Below the pieces are notes generated by a model. It worked only from the letters and a program-made list of their open reading frames with translations, did no database searches and was not told the DNA's origin. A stretch of 64,000 nt of DNA from Paucimonas lemoignei (GTDB lineage Bacteria > Pseudomonadota > Gammaproteobacteria > Pseudomonadales > Pseudomonadaceae), in assembly GCA_900475325.1 (NCBI GenBank), contig LS483371.1, positions 992,001 to 1,056,000 on the forward strand, in the 5' to 3' direction. The position numbers and the translations under genes were made by a program. Positions 17,729 to 26,179 of this stretch are shown one piece after another. Each line of letters opens with the position of its first letter. The stretch's first letter is position 1.

Positions 17729-18673
17729 TTATTTGCGGACCGGGCCTTGTTCACTTTTCACCGAATTCATGAACGCCTGCATGGCCGAAGACTGGACGCG
17801 GTGCCGCCGGGTAATCAGGCCATAAGGGGGCAGGCGGGCTTCGAATTTGATCGGCAGCACGGCCAGCAAATGGCGCCCCGGATAGTCCTCGACCACTGAC
17901 AGCGGCGTGACGCCGAGCATGTCGGTCTGCTGCACCAGGGACAGCAAGGTCATGATCGAAGTGGTTTCGACAATGCTGCTGGGGATGTCGACCCGGGCGT
18001 TGTGAAACACCTGATTGATGATCGAGCGCATGGGGCTGGGATGCTGTTGCAGCACCCAGGTCATGTTCTGCATCTCGGCCCAGCCCAGCTCGGTGGCGCT
18101 GGCCATGGGGTGCTGGGCACCGGCCACGACGCACAGCTCTTCTTCACCCAGGCTGTCGAACAGCAGCTCTTCGGCCCGAGCGCCGCCGGGAATCCGCCCC
18201 AGTACGACATCCAGTTGATCCTGCAACAACGCCTGGACCAGCACATCGCTGGTGTCCACCTGAATGCTCATGGACAAGCGCGGGTGGCTTTTTTTGAGGT
18301 CGGCGATGGTGCGCGTCAGCAAGCCAGACGCCAGCGCCGGGATGGCCCCGACCGCCACCCGACCCAGATTGCCGGATTCCAGTGCTACTAACTCTTCGCG
18401 CATGCCGCTCAGTTCGGCGAACACCATGCGTGCGTAATAGATGACGGTTTCGCCGAACTGCGTGGCGCGCATGCCCCGTGGCAGGCGTTCGAACAGCTCG
18501 ACGCCCAGCAGGTCTTCGGCTTCATGGAGCATTTTGGTCGCGGCGGGTTGGGTCATGCCGATGTTGTCGGCGGCGCGACGCAGGGAGCCCAATTCCTGAA
18601 GGGCCAACATCAACCGCAACTGGCGCAGGCGCAAGCGGCTGTGGATCACGTTGGCGTCAGGAATTCGGGTCAT
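17729..18673 (-). CDS. LysR-family transcriptional regulator of the catabolic cluster
   Basis: A 314-residue LTTR: N-terminal winged HTH (RQLRLMLALQELGSLRRAADNIGMTQPAATKMLHEAE) and a C-terminal substrate-binding domain. It lies downstream of tctABC on the same strand and 72 bases from the tctA stop. I set the start at 18673 because the conserved HTH begins soon after it; a GTG that overlaps the tctA stop (18748) would add 25 residues and keep it in the operon. It is the only regulator near the catabolic genes, so it probably senses the substrate or an intermediate and acts on the tctC-MFS divergent promoter. That is inference. Confidence 0.8.
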   Translation of the reverse strand: MTRIPDANVIHSRLRLRQLRLMLALQELGSLRRAADNIGMTQPAATKMLHEAEDLLGVELFERLPRGMRATQFGETVIYYARMVFAELSGMREELVALESGNLGRVAVGAIPALASGLLTRTIADLKKSHPRLSMSIQVDTSDVLVQALLQDQLDVVLGRIPGGARAEELLFDSLGEEELCVVAGAQHPMASATELGWAEMQNMTWVLQQHPSPMRSIINQVFHNARVDIPSSIVETTSIMTLLSLVQQTDMLGVTPLSVVEDYPGRHLLAVLPIKFEARLPPYGLITRRHRVQSSAMQAFMNSVKSEQGPVRK

Positions 18674-18744
18674 GGGGCTGGCTCGCGAAAAAGTCTGGGG
18701 CTGAGCCTGACAAGAAATCTCAGGCGTTGCCAGCCCCATCGTGT

Positions 18745-20274
18745 TCACACCACCGATTTCGGTTTGCTGGCGTGACGGCTGCGCAGGCCCAGCGCGCTCT
18801 GGATCGCTTTGGAAATCAGCGGCCAGAACAGCATCAGCAGCGCGGCAGTGGTCAGGCTGCCTACCAACGGGTTGGACCAGAAAATGCCCAGTTGCCCGTC
18901 GGAGAACAGCATCGACTGGCGGAACGCATCTTCGGCCTTGTCGCCCAGCACCGCCGCCAGCACCAGTGGTGCAATCGGGTAGCCGAGTTTCTTGAACAGA
19001 TAACCCAGCGCGCCAAACACCAGCATCAGGCCCACATCGAACAGCGAGTTATGCACCGAGTACGCACCGATGGCGCAGACCATGATGATGATCGGGGCAA
19101 TGATCGAGAACGGGATGCGCAAGATTGAGGCAAACAGCGGCACCGTTGCCAGCACCACGATCAGGCTGACCACGTTGCCCAGGTACATACTGGCGATCAG
19201 GCCCCAGACAAAATCGTGCTGTTCGACGAACAAGGTCGGCCCAGGGTGCAGACCCCAGATCATCAAACCGCCCAACATCACCGCTGCTGTGGCCGAGCCT
19301 GGGATGCCGAGGGTCAGCATGGGCAGCAAAGCGCTGGTGCCCGCGGCGTGGTCAGCGGTCTCAGGCGCAATCACGCCTTCGAGTTCGCCTTTGCCGAAGT
19401 TGTCGCGGTTCTTCGAGAAACGCCGCGCCAGGCTATAGCTCATGAATGACGCTGCGGTTGGCCCGCCCGGGGTAATGCCCATCCAGCAGCCGACGATGGT
19501 GCTGCGCACAATGGTCAGCCAGTAACGCGGCAGTTTGGCCCAGGTGCGCAGGATCACCATCGGCGTGATGCGCGCATGTTCGCCCCGGAACACCAAACCT
19601 TCTTCCACTGTGCAGAGGATTTCGCCGATGCCGAACAGGCCGATCACCGCCACTTCAAAACTGATCCCGGTCATCAGGATCGGTTGATCGAAGGTCAGGC
19701 GCAGGTTGCCGGACACGGTATCCATGCCGACGGCGGCCATGGCGAACCCAATCATCATCGCCACCACGGTTTTCAGCGGCGGGTTCTTGCTCATGCCAAT
19801 GAAGGTACAGAACGCCAGCAGATACACCGCGAAGAACTCCGGCGAGCTGAACGACATGGCGAATTCGGCGATGCGCGTCGACAGAAAGGTCAGCAGCATC
19901 ACGCCCACCAGCGCACCGATCAGCGCGGAACTGAACGCTGCCGTCAGGGCTTCGGCGGCGCGACCTTCCTTGGCCATGGGGTAGCCGTCGAAGGTGGTCG
20001 CCACCGATGAGGGCTCGCCGGGAATATTGAACAGGATCGAAGTGATCGAGCCCCCGAACAACGCGCCCCAGTACATGCACGACAGCAGGATGATGGCCGA
20101 CACCGGCGACATGGTGAACGTCAGCGGCAGCAACAGCGCCACGCCGTTGGGCGCGCCCAGTCCAGGCAATACGCCGACCAGAATACCGAGCAGCACACCG
20201 ACCACCATCAGCCCGATATGGCCGGGAGTGAGGATCAGGTTCATGCCGTGCAGCAGGGAGTCGAACTCGCTCAT
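18745..20274 (-). CDS. tctA: Tripartite tricarboxylate transporter, large permease
   Basis: The 509-residue inner-membrane protein has about 11-12 hydrophobic segments and the TctA repeats (GVLLGILVGVLPGLGAPNGVALLLP and the second GIPGSATAAVMLGGLMIWGLHPGPT, both with GxPG). In TTT systems TctA is the large sodium-coupled permease and works with small TctB and the periplasmic TctC. GGGAG precedes the ATG and its start overlaps the tctB stop by 4 bases. The C-terminal Arg/Lys tail is typical. Substrates known for the family range from citrate and tartrate to terephthalate, so specificity here cannot be assigned. Confidence 0.9.
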   Translation of the reverse strand: MSEFDSLLHGMNLILTPGHIGLMVVGVLLGILVGVLPGLGAPNGVALLLPLTFTMSPVSAIILLSCMYWGALFGGSITSILFNIPGEPSSVATTFDGYPMAKEGRAAEALTAAFSSALIGALVGVMLLTFLSTRIAEFAMSFSSPEFFAVYLLAFCTFIGMSKNPPLKTVVAMMIGFAMAAVGMDTVSGNLRLTFDQPILMTGISFEVAVIGLFGIGEILCTVEEGLVFRGEHARITPMVILRTWAKLPRYWLTIVRSTIVGCWMGITPGGPTAASFMSYSLARRFSKNRDNFGKGELEGVIAPETADHAAGTSALLPMLTLGIPGSATAAVMLGGLMIWGLHPGPTLFVEQHDFVWGLIASMYLGNVVSLIVVLATVPLFASILRIPFSIIAPIIIMVCAIGAYSVHNSLFDVGLMLVFGALGYLFKKLGYPIAPLVLAAVLGDKAEDAFRQSMLFSDGQLGIFWSNPLVGSLTTAALLMLFWPLISKAIQSALGLRSRHASKPKSVV

Positions 20275-20804
20275 AGCATCGATCTCCCGGCAACCGCCAG
20301 CCAGTCACCGACAGGGCCTGCATGCAAGGGAACCTTGAACCACAGGGCAAAGATCAAGTAGCTGGCCAGCACTGCGCCGCCGGATACCGTGCAGACCATC
20401 AGCTTGCCGTACGGCTTGGGGCGAACCCGGTCGTGCAGCATGAACCAGGCGATGAACACCGCTGAGGCGATATAGATGCCGGTAAACGGCATGGCCGCCA
20501 CAAACAGAGCAATGGGAATGAACACCGACAGCACGCTGCGAAACTGCTCGCGGCTGACAAAACCAATGCTCAGGGCGTGCCAGCGGATCAGCGTCAGCAC
20601 AATGTTGCCCAGGCTGGCGCAGCTCAACAGCAGGCCGATGTAGAACGGGAAATAACCCGGCTCGGGACCCGCGTCACCCCAGCCGATACCTTGTTCAAGG
20701 CTGCCATACATCACCACTGCGCCGATCAGCAGGGTGAACAGCGCCAGGCCCAGCTCGACCCAGCGGGTGCCGACCAGCGACGTTGTTTCAGAAGAATGGG
20801 GCAT
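20271..20804 (-). CDS. tctB: Tripartite tricarboxylate transporter, small permease
   Basis: This 177-residue membrane protein has four hydrophobic segments (LGLALFTLLIGAVVMYGS, FPFYIGLLLSCASLGNIVLTL, the following segment IALFVAAMPFTGIYIASAVFI and a C-terminal one). Length and topology match TctB. GGAGG precedes the ATG. It is the middle gene of the tctC-tctB-tctA transcript. Confidence 0.9.
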   Translation of the reverse strand: MPHSSETTSLVGTRWVELGLALFTLLIGAVVMYGSLEQGIGWGDAGPEPGYFPFYIGLLLSCASLGNIVLTLIRWHALSIGFVSREQFRSVLSVFIPIALFVAAMPFTGIYIASAVFIAWFMLHDRVRPKPYGKLMVCTVSGGAVLASYLIFALWFKVPLHAGPVGDWLAVAGRSML

Positions 20805-20855
20805 GCAACACCTCCAGTGTGGAAGGCTGCCGGACGAGCGTCCGGCAGAGACAAA

Positions 20856-21866
20856 TCACTCGCGCAACCAGCCGGCATCCTTGAACACCGGTGTGACGCG
20901 AGCGGTGTCTTGCTGGATATAGGCGGTGAGTTGATCGCCTTCGAGGAAGGTCGGCACCAAGGCGTTCTGCGTGACGTAGGCCTTGAACTCAGGCGCTTCG
21001 GACACCTTGCGCATCAGCTCGGTATAAAAGGCGCGCTGTTCGGCGGTCACCTTGCCGGGCATGAACACGGTACGCGGGAAGCGATATTGATCGACGCCCA
21101 GGCCTTGCTCGAGGCAGGTCGGTACGTCGGCCCAGGATTTATCCCCGGCGACTTTGGCCGTGTAACTCATGCGTTCCTTACTGAACACGCACAGCGGTTG
21201 CACCTGATCGCCGCGCCATTGGCTGATGCTTTCGCTCGGGTTGTTGACGTTGGCGGCGATGTGTTTGCCGGCCAGCTGCGTTGAGGCTTCGCTGCCACTT
21301 TTGAACGGGATGTACACCAGCTTGCTGCCAGTGGTTTTGTTCAGCAGCAGGGTCAGGGTCTGGTCGACGTCCTTGGACTGGCTGCCGCCCATGCGCATTT
21401 TCGAAGGGTCGGCCTTGACGGTCTCATAGAAGCTTTTTGCGTCTTTCCAGGGCGCGTCTTTGTAGGTCCAGAGGATGAAGTCATCTTCGGCAACGGCGGC
21501 GACCGGGGTCAGCTCCTGCCATTGATAACCGAGCTTGGACACCAGCGGCAGCAGGTAAATATTGTTGGTGCCGATCACCAGTTTGTCGGCATCGCCTTCG
21601 GACATCTTGATGTCCAGAAAAGCCTCGGCACCGTTGCCGCCGCCTTTGTTGAGCACGACCGTGTTGACGTCCAGCAGCTTGTGGGTGGTGATGATCGACT
21701 GGATCAAGCGGCCCAATTGGTCGGTACCGCCGCCAGGACCACCGGCAACAATGATTTCGACATTCTTGTCGGGCTGCCAGGCAGCCAGGGCAGGGAGGGT
21801 GCCGGCGGTTAATAAAGTGCAACCGAGCAGAAGACTGGACGCGCGTCGAAAGGATGCGGTTCGCAT
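20856..21866 (-). CDS. tctC: Tripartite tricarboxylate transporter, periplasmic binding protein
   Basis: A 336-residue precursor with a signal peptide ending ...GTLPALA before AWQPDKN, then the TctC/Bug fold: PDKNVEIIVAGGPGGGTDQLGR, VVLNKGGGNGAEAFLDIK and a C-terminal domain. Bug-family binding proteins hold carboxylates (often through two water-mediated carboxyl contacts). It is the first gene of the tctCBA transcript. An A-rich motif of Crc/Hfq type lies 15 bases upstream of its AGAGG ribosome site. The ligand is not predictable from sequence alone. Confidence 0.9.
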   Translation of the reverse strand: MRTASFRRASSLLLGCTLLTAGTLPALAAWQPDKNVEIIVAGGPGGGTDQLGRLIQSIITTHKLLDVNTVVLNKGGGNGAEAFLDIKMSEGDADKLVIGTNNIYLLPLVSKLGYQWQELTPVAAVAEDDFILWTYKDAPWKDAKSFYETVKADPSKMRMGGSQSKDVDQTLTLLLNKTTGSKLVYIPFKSGSEASTQLAGKHIAANVNNPSESISQWRGDQVQPLCVFSKERMSYTAKVAGDKSWADVPTCLEQGLGVDQYRFPRTVFMPGKVTAEQRAFYTELMRKVSEAPEFKAYVTQNALVPTFLEGDQLTAYIQQDTARVTPVFKDAGWLRE

Positions 21867-21889
21867 GATGAAACCTCTATTTCTTGTAA

Positions 21890-21897
21890 TTGTTTTT
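21890..21897 (-). promoter_or_regulatory. Putative Hfq/Crc target motif before tctC
   Basis: Read on the minus strand the sequence is AAAAACAA, matching the AANAANAA consensus of Hfq/Crc binding in Pseudomonas, about 24 to 31 bases upstream of the tctC ATG and next to its AGAGG site. The same kind of motif occurs before the divergent MFS gene and at cstA. Function is inferred. Confidence 0.45.
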
Positions 21898-22060
21898 TGA
21901 GCGATTCGTCCGACACGGGTATCGGCAAATCTTGGATCGAGTGTGGGAAGCTATCGTGCTGGCGTCTACTCAAAACATTGGATACACCGATAGCCTGGGG
22001 TTATAGGTTGAGGGGTGTTGGCGATGGATTTTTGATCTGTGGAGAGGTGTACTCAGATCC

Positions 22061-22150
22061 GTGGGAGCGAGCTTGCTCGCGAAGAGGCCATTACATCCGA
22101 CAGTAATTTTTCGCCTGGACTACAGCTTTCGCGAGCAAGCTCGCTTTCAC
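22061..22150. repeat. REPIN, GTGGGAGCGAGCTTGCTC type, first copy
   Basis: Inverted REP pair with outer arms GTGGGAGCGAGCTTGCTCGC at the left and the complement at the right, except that the right arm reads TTTCAC instead of TCCCAC. Confidence 0.9.
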
Positions 22151-22296
22151 GGGTTAGGTGCTTGTCCACAGACCGGGGGATATCTGACCGAGCGATACTT
22201 CAGGGTTATCACCGCATGTGTTTTTTGGATTAGACGGTTGTCACTTGTTCTTGGTTGGCCGCGGACCTGTCCACAGTTCTAGGCGGACTCAGATCC

Positions 22297-22386
22297 GTGG
22301 GAGCGAGCTTGCTCGCGAAGAGGCCATTACATCCGACAGTAATTTTTCGCCTGGACTACAGCTTTCGCGAGCAAGCTCGCTCCCAC
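22297..22386. repeat. REPIN, GTGGGAGCGAGCTTGCTC type, second copy
   Basis: A second copy of the preceding REPIN, identical in arms and loop except for the intact TCCCAC end of the right arm. Confidence 0.9.
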
Positions 22387-22523
22387 GGGTTTGGTGCCTG
22401 TCCACAGTTCCGGTGAATATCTGCAGGAGCGATACTCCAGGGTTATCACCGTATGTATTTTTTTGATTAGACGGTTATCACTTCGCCTCGGATAGTGATC
22501 GCCACAGCAATACCCAAAACTAC

Positions 22524-22536
22524 AAAAACAATAAAA
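22524..22536 (+). promoter_or_regulatory. Putative Hfq/Crc target motif at the MFS gene ribosome site
   Basis: The leader contains AAAAACAATAAAA directly before CGAGG and the ATG at 22550. It holds two overlapping AANAANAA matches (AAAAACAA and AACAATAA), the consensus for Hfq/Crc catabolite repression. The overlap with the ribosome site suits translational blocking. Inferred from motif only. Confidence 0.5.
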
Positions 22537-22549
22537 CGAGGTACGCACC

Positions 22550-23899
22550 ATGGATCGCTCCAGTGCCCCCGTGCATCTGTCAGACGCAGGTGTCGCCCCC
22601 GCTTCATCCAGTCCGGCGATCGCCACCACGGCGCGCGCCACGTCAGTGCGCTGGCGGATTTTCGCGATTGTGTTTCTGCTGACCATGGTCAACCTGATCG
22701 ACCGGGTTTCGCTGTCCATCGCCATGCCCACTATCGCCAGAGAATTCGAACTCTCCCCCAGCATGCAGGGCTTGATCCTCAGCAGTTTCTTCTGGGCCTA
22801 CGCGCTGTTGCAGATCCCTGGCGGCTGGATGATCGACCGCTTCGGCCCGCGCCGGGTGATCACGTGGTCCACCGGGTTGTGGGGCACTTTTCAAGTGCTG
22901 GCCGGGTTCGCCACCGGTGGTGCTTCGCTGCTGTTTGCGCGGATGTTCCTCGGCGCGGCGGAAGCGCCTTTGTTCCCGTCCGGCGGCAAACTGATTTCTC
23001 TGTGGCTGGCGCCCAGCGAGCGCAGCCGCGGCGCGGTCATGATGGACAGCGGCAGCCCGTTGGGTGTGGCGCTGGGTGGTTTGATCATCGCCTACCTGAT
23101 TGCAACTCTGGACTCCTGGCGCATGGCGTTCGTCATTGCCGGTGTCGCCACCTTGCTGCTGGGTTGGGTGTCGTGGCGTTACCTGCGCGACGATCCCTCC
23201 GCACACCCGCAGGTCAATCAGGCCGAGCTGGACAAGATCAACGCCGGTCGTGCCACCCCCGCTGCCGAAGCTGCGCGGGCACAGGTCAAAGGCCTGGGCA
23301 TCGCCGCCCGTTCCCTGACCGGTTTGCTGGTGGGCCGCTCCAGCTGGGCGATGGTCTATTTCGGCCTGCTGACCTGGGGGCCAAGCTACCTGGCCCAGGC
23401 TCGTGGTTTTGACATTAAAGGCATTGGCGCGGCGACCTTCGTGATCTTCATCTTTGGTGCACTGGGTTCGTTGACTGGCGGCTTTCTGTGTGACGGCCTG
23501 ATTCGCAAGGGTGTGCGCCGGGGCCTGGCGATTAAAGGCTTGCTGACTTTCTCCGGTCTGGTGGCCTTGGCCGCGCTGGTCTTGCTGCCGACCTTGACCG
23601 ACCCGTTTGCGGCGGTTGGCGTGTTGGCCATGACTGCGTTCTTCCTGATGTGGGGTAGCTTGTACTGGAGCTTCCCGGCGCTGCTGGCGGCACCGGCCCG
23701 TGTCGGTTTGATCGGCAGCGTGATGAACCTGGCGGGCAGCATCGGCGGGATCTTCGTGCCGATTCTGGTCGGGGTGATCCTGCAATACTTCGGCGGCTTT
23801 GGTGCGGTGCTGACCTTCTTCGCGATCTGCGCGGCGCTGTTTGTCCTGGCCACTCTATTTATCAGCCTGGATGGTCAGCGGGAGGTGGCAGATGCCTGA
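22550..23899 (+). CDS. MFS transporter, anion:cation symporter type
   Basis: A 449-residue transporter with 12 predicted segments and the MFS signature between segments 2 and 3 (GGWMIDRFGPRRVI) and its C-terminal half-repeat (GGFLCDGLIRKGVRRGLAIK). Similarity to the ACS family (D-galactonate, glucarate, phthalate transporters) is suggested by SLWLAPSERSRGAVM and the length. It heads the transcript of the catabolic enzymes and overlaps the next gene by 8 bases. It therefore likely imports the substrate of the pathway or an intermediate, in parallel with TctABC. Substrate unknown. Confidence 0.82.
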   Translation: MDRSSAPVHLSDAGVAPASSSPAIATTARATSVRWRIFAIVFLLTMVNLIDRVSLSIAMPTIAREFELSPSMQGLILSSFFWAYALLQIPGGWMIDRFGPRRVITWSTGLWGTFQVLAGFATGGASLLFARMFLGAAEAPLFPSGGKLISLWLAPSERSRGAVMMDSGSPLGVALGGLIIAYLIATLDSWRMAFVIAGVATLLLGWVSWRYLRDDPSAHPQVNQAELDKINAGRATPAAEAARAQVKGLGIAARSLTGLLVGRSSWAMVYFGLLTWGPSYLAQARGFDIKGIGAATFVIFIFGALGSLTGGFLCDGLIRKGVRRGLAIKGLLTFSGLVALAALVLLPTLTDPFAAVGVLAMTAFFLMWGSLYWSFPALLAAPARVGLIGSVMNLAGSIGGIFVPILVGVILQYFGGFGAVLTFFAICAALFVLATLFISLDGQREVADA

Positions 23900-24848
23900 T
23901 TTGTACGACGGCCCCATCGTCGACGCCCACCATCATTTCTGGGACCCGCAGACCAACTACCACCCGTGGTTGGCCGAGGGCGCGAGCATCCCGTTTCGAT
24001 ACGGCGACTACTCGGCGATCAAGCGGCGTTACCTGCCGCCGGAATACTTCGCCGATGCAGGCCAGCATCACGTGGTGCAGACCGTCTACGTCGAGACCGA
24101 ATGGGACCCCAGTGACCCGATTGGCGAGACGCGTTTTGTCGAGCAACTGACGGCTCGTTACGGCGTACCCAATGCCATCGTTGCTCAGGCCTGGCTCGAT
24201 CACCCTGACGCGATTGATCTGCTCAACGCCCAGGCCGCCTTCGCAGGCGTGCGCAGCGTCAGGCACAAGCCCGGTGGTCCGGAATCACCCGAGCAAGTGG
24301 GTACCCAACGCAGCCTGATGAGCGACGAACACTGGCGCCGCAGCTTTGCCGCCTTGCATGAGCTGGGTCTGCATTTCGACTTGCAGACGCCGTGGTGGAA
24401 CCTGCCAGAGGCCGAACGCCTGGCTCGGGATTTCCCGGAAAGCACGATCATCCTCAACCACGCAGGTCTGCCCTCGGATCGCAGCGAGCAAGGGTTGGCC
24501 GGTTGGCATGCAGCCATGAGCCGCCTGGCCGGGCAGCCCAATGTGATGGTGAAGATTTCCGGCCTCGGTCAGCGTGGCAAGCCCTGGCGCGCCGAGGACA
24601 ACGCCTGGATCGTCCGCGAGATCATCGCCATGTTCGGCGCAGAGCGGGCGATGTTTGCCAGCAACTTCCCGGTGGACAGCCTGTGCGGCTCGTTCGACGA
24701 CATTTATAGCGGCTTCAAGCAGATCGTTCGCGACCTTCCACAGGCCGATCAGCAACAGCTTTTCTACAGCAATGCGCAACGTGTCTATCGTTGCGAGCCT
24801 TCAGCCACTGCGCAGACGTGGCACGAACAGATGAGGAATCAAGCATGA
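23892..24848 (+). CDS. COG3618-type amidohydrolase (sugar-acid or pyrone lactonase family)
   Basis: The 318-residue TIM-barrel protein has the metal-binding HxH of the family at the N-terminus (VDAHHHFWDPQ), a His in LNHAGLPSD, and the late strand FASNFPVDS (where amidohydrolases usually have Asp, here Asn). This is the COG3618 group that includes L-fucono/L-rhamnono-lactonases and 2-pyrone-4,6-dicarboxylate hydrolase (LigI). With a downstream acid-sugar dehydratase, an aldonolactonase is the simplest guess, but a dicarboxylate lactone is also possible. The ATG at 23892 overlaps the MFS stop; GGAGG lies 6 bases upstream. Confidence 0.78.
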   Translation: MPDLYDGPIVDAHHHFWDPQTNYHPWLAEGASIPFRYGDYSAIKRRYLPPEYFADAGQHHVVQTVYVETEWDPSDPIGETRFVEQLTARYGVPNAIVAQAWLDHPDAIDLLNAQAAFAGVRSVRHKPGGPESPEQVGTQRSLMSDEHWRRSFAALHELGLHFDLQTPWWNLPEAERLARDFPESTIILNHAGLPSDRSEQGLAGWHAAMSRLAGQPNVMVKISGLGQRGKPWRAEDNAWIVREIIAMFGAERAMFASNFPVDSLCGSFDDIYSGFKQIVRDLPQADQQQLFYSNAQRVYRCEPSATAQTWHEQMRNQA

Positions 24849-25849
24849 GCAAGACCCGAATTGCGATGGTACTGGGTGATCCGGCTGGCATCGGCCCTGA
24901 GTTGATTGCCCGTCTGCTGGCCGAGCCGCAGGTGCGCAGCCAGGCCCAGGTGATCCTGATTGCCGATGAAGCTGAGATGCAGCGCGGCATGCAGATCGCT
25001 GGCAAGGAGTTTCCTTATCGTCAGGTGGAATCCCTGGATGACCTGAACTTCACCGACGACACGCCGCTGTTCTACAACTTCCGTGGCGATGCCTCCGGTG
25101 AATTCGCCCGCAGCGAAGCCAGTGTCATCGGCGGCCGTTATTGCCTGGACACGCTGAAAATCGCTGTTGAACTGACAGCCGCGAAAACCACCGATGCGGT
25201 GTTGTTCGGGCCACTGAACAAGACCTCGCTGCACATGGCGGGCATGGCCCACAGCGATGAATTGCACTGGTTTGCCGAGCTGTTGGGCTTTGATGGTCCG
25301 TTCTGTGAATTCAATGTGCTGGATAACCTGTGGACGTCACGGGTGACCTCCCACGTCGCGTTGTCGGCAGTGCCGGGCATGCTCAATCAGAACCGGGTCG
25401 TGGAAGCGATTCGCCTGATCGATACGGCGCTCAAACGCAACGGTCTGGAGCGTCCGCGCATTGGTGTATGTGGCTTGAATCCGCACAACGGCGACAACGG
25501 CTCGTTTGGTCGCGAGGAGCTGGACATCATTGGTCCGGCGGTGAAAACCGCGCAGGCGCAGGGCATTGCGGCTGACGGTCCGTACCCCGGCGACACGATT
25601 TTCCTCAAGGTGCAGGGCGATGCCAGCGCATTTGATGCGGTGGTGACCATGTATCACGACCAGGGGCAGATCGCGATCAAACTCATGGGCTTCTCCCGGG
25701 GCGTGACCGTGCAGGGTGGCTTGCCGATCCCGATCACCACGCCCGCGCACGGCACGGCATTTGATATCGCAGGGCAGGGCAAAGCCAACGTCGGCGCGAT
25801 CCGCCAGGCTTTCGAAATCGCCTGCCGGATGGGGCGCAGTTCTTACTGA
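24845..25849 (+). CDS. PdxA2-type NAD-dependent dehydrogenase (4-hydroxythreonine-4-phosphate dehydrogenase family)
   Basis: A 334-residue PdxA-fold protein: N-terminal VLGDPAGIGPELIARLL, metal ligands expected at the His of HMAGMAHSDEL and at HDQGQIAIKL, and GLNPHNGDNGSFGREE with CGLNPH. PdxA2 proteins act on threonate or erythronate phosphates in sugar-acid catabolism, and TphB, another relative, oxidises a cyclohexadiene dicarboxylate. Context (lactonase, dehydratase, carboxylate transporters) argues against a vitamin B6 role; no other pdx gene is near. No threonate kinase is present. It overlaps the lactonase stop by 4 bases. Confidence 0.8.
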   Translation: MSKTRIAMVLGDPAGIGPELIARLLAEPQVRSQAQVILIADEAEMQRGMQIAGKEFPYRQVESLDDLNFTDDTPLFYNFRGDASGEFARSEASVIGGRYCLDTLKIAVELTAAKTTDAVLFGPLNKTSLHMAGMAHSDELHWFAELLGFDGPFCEFNVLDNLWTSRVTSHVALSAVPGMLNQNRVVEAIRLIDTALKRNGLERPRIGVCGLNPHNGDNGSFGREELDIIGPAVKTAQAQGIAADGPYPGDTIFLKVQGDASAFDAVVTMYHDQGQIAIKLMGFSRGVTVQGGLPIPITTPAHGTAFDIAGQGKANVGAIRQAFEIACRMGRSSY

Positions 25850-25872
25850 TTCAACGCAGCAGCTCTTTTTTT

Positions 25873-25914
25873 GCCGCAGCTCGGTTTGCATAACGATCTG
25901 CGGTTTTTTTTTTT
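25873..25914 (+). terminator. Rho-independent terminator after the PdxA2-type gene
   Basis: Stem CCGCAG/CTGCGG with a long loop followed by a run of eleven T. It ends the MFS-lactonase-PdxA2 transcript, so the dehydratase downstream is probably read from its own promoter. Confidence 0.6.
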
Positions 25915-25929
25915 GCTAGCGCAACCGCT

Positions 25930-25992
25930 TTCGCAGCCTTCGGCAGCTCCTACAGGTGTGCCGGGTTTGTAGGAGCTGCCGAAGGCTGCGAA
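25930..25992. repeat. REP pair, GTAGGAGCTGCCGAAGGC type, tail-to-tail
   Basis: TTCGCAGCCTTCGGCAGC at the left and its complement at the right, with about 15 bases between. It follows the terminator. The rest of the 330-base gap (about 25993-26179) holds no recognisable feature beyond the leader of the dehydratase gene. Confidence 0.9.
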
Positions 25993-26179
25993 TTGCGATA
26001 ACCCGCGGCATGAACATGGCATTTTACCGATCACCCCAAGCTATCACTGGATACGCATAAGTGATTAGCCGTCGCCCCTCTCAGCTGGCTAAATTTCTCC
26101 ATCGACTTGTCGATCAACAACTACAAAAAGCCGGTCCCGCGCCATGCAGGACATACCGGCGCATTAAGGAAATGTACCC

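Larger units (their letters stand above)
22051..22483. repeat. Direct duplication containing REPINs between tctC and the MFS gene
   Basis: The stretch 22051-22246 recurs at 22287-22483. The first ~95 bases (starting ACTCAGATCC and holding the REPIN) are almost identical. The next ~100 bases keep the same order with scattered differences (GTCCACAG.., GGTTATCACCG, GATTAGACGG, TATCACTT or TGTCACTT). The two copies are offset by 236-237 bases. The GTCCACAG block also occurs a third time just before the second copy (about 22270). The whole 683-base divergent region between tctC and the MFS gene holds this duplication and no gene. It probably contains the divergent promoters, perhaps with repeated regulator sites. 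Confidence 0.75.

Noticed and set aside
22039..22466. Small open frames with repeated LAREEAITSDSNFSPG-like text
   Set aside because: They are translations of the duplicated REPINs, not genes.
22051..22483. Possible CRISPR array
   Set aside because: Only two long copies, no regular spacers and no cas genes.
22643..23785. A 380-codon open frame on the minus strand
   Set aside because: It is antisense to the MFS gene and has a low-complexity His/Gln/Arg composition.
23892..25849. Reading the cluster as terephthalate or protocatechuate breakdown (TphB, LigI)
   Set aside because: Families fit, but no ring dioxygenase or ring-cleavage enzyme is present and the dehydratase/FAH pair fits sugar acids better.
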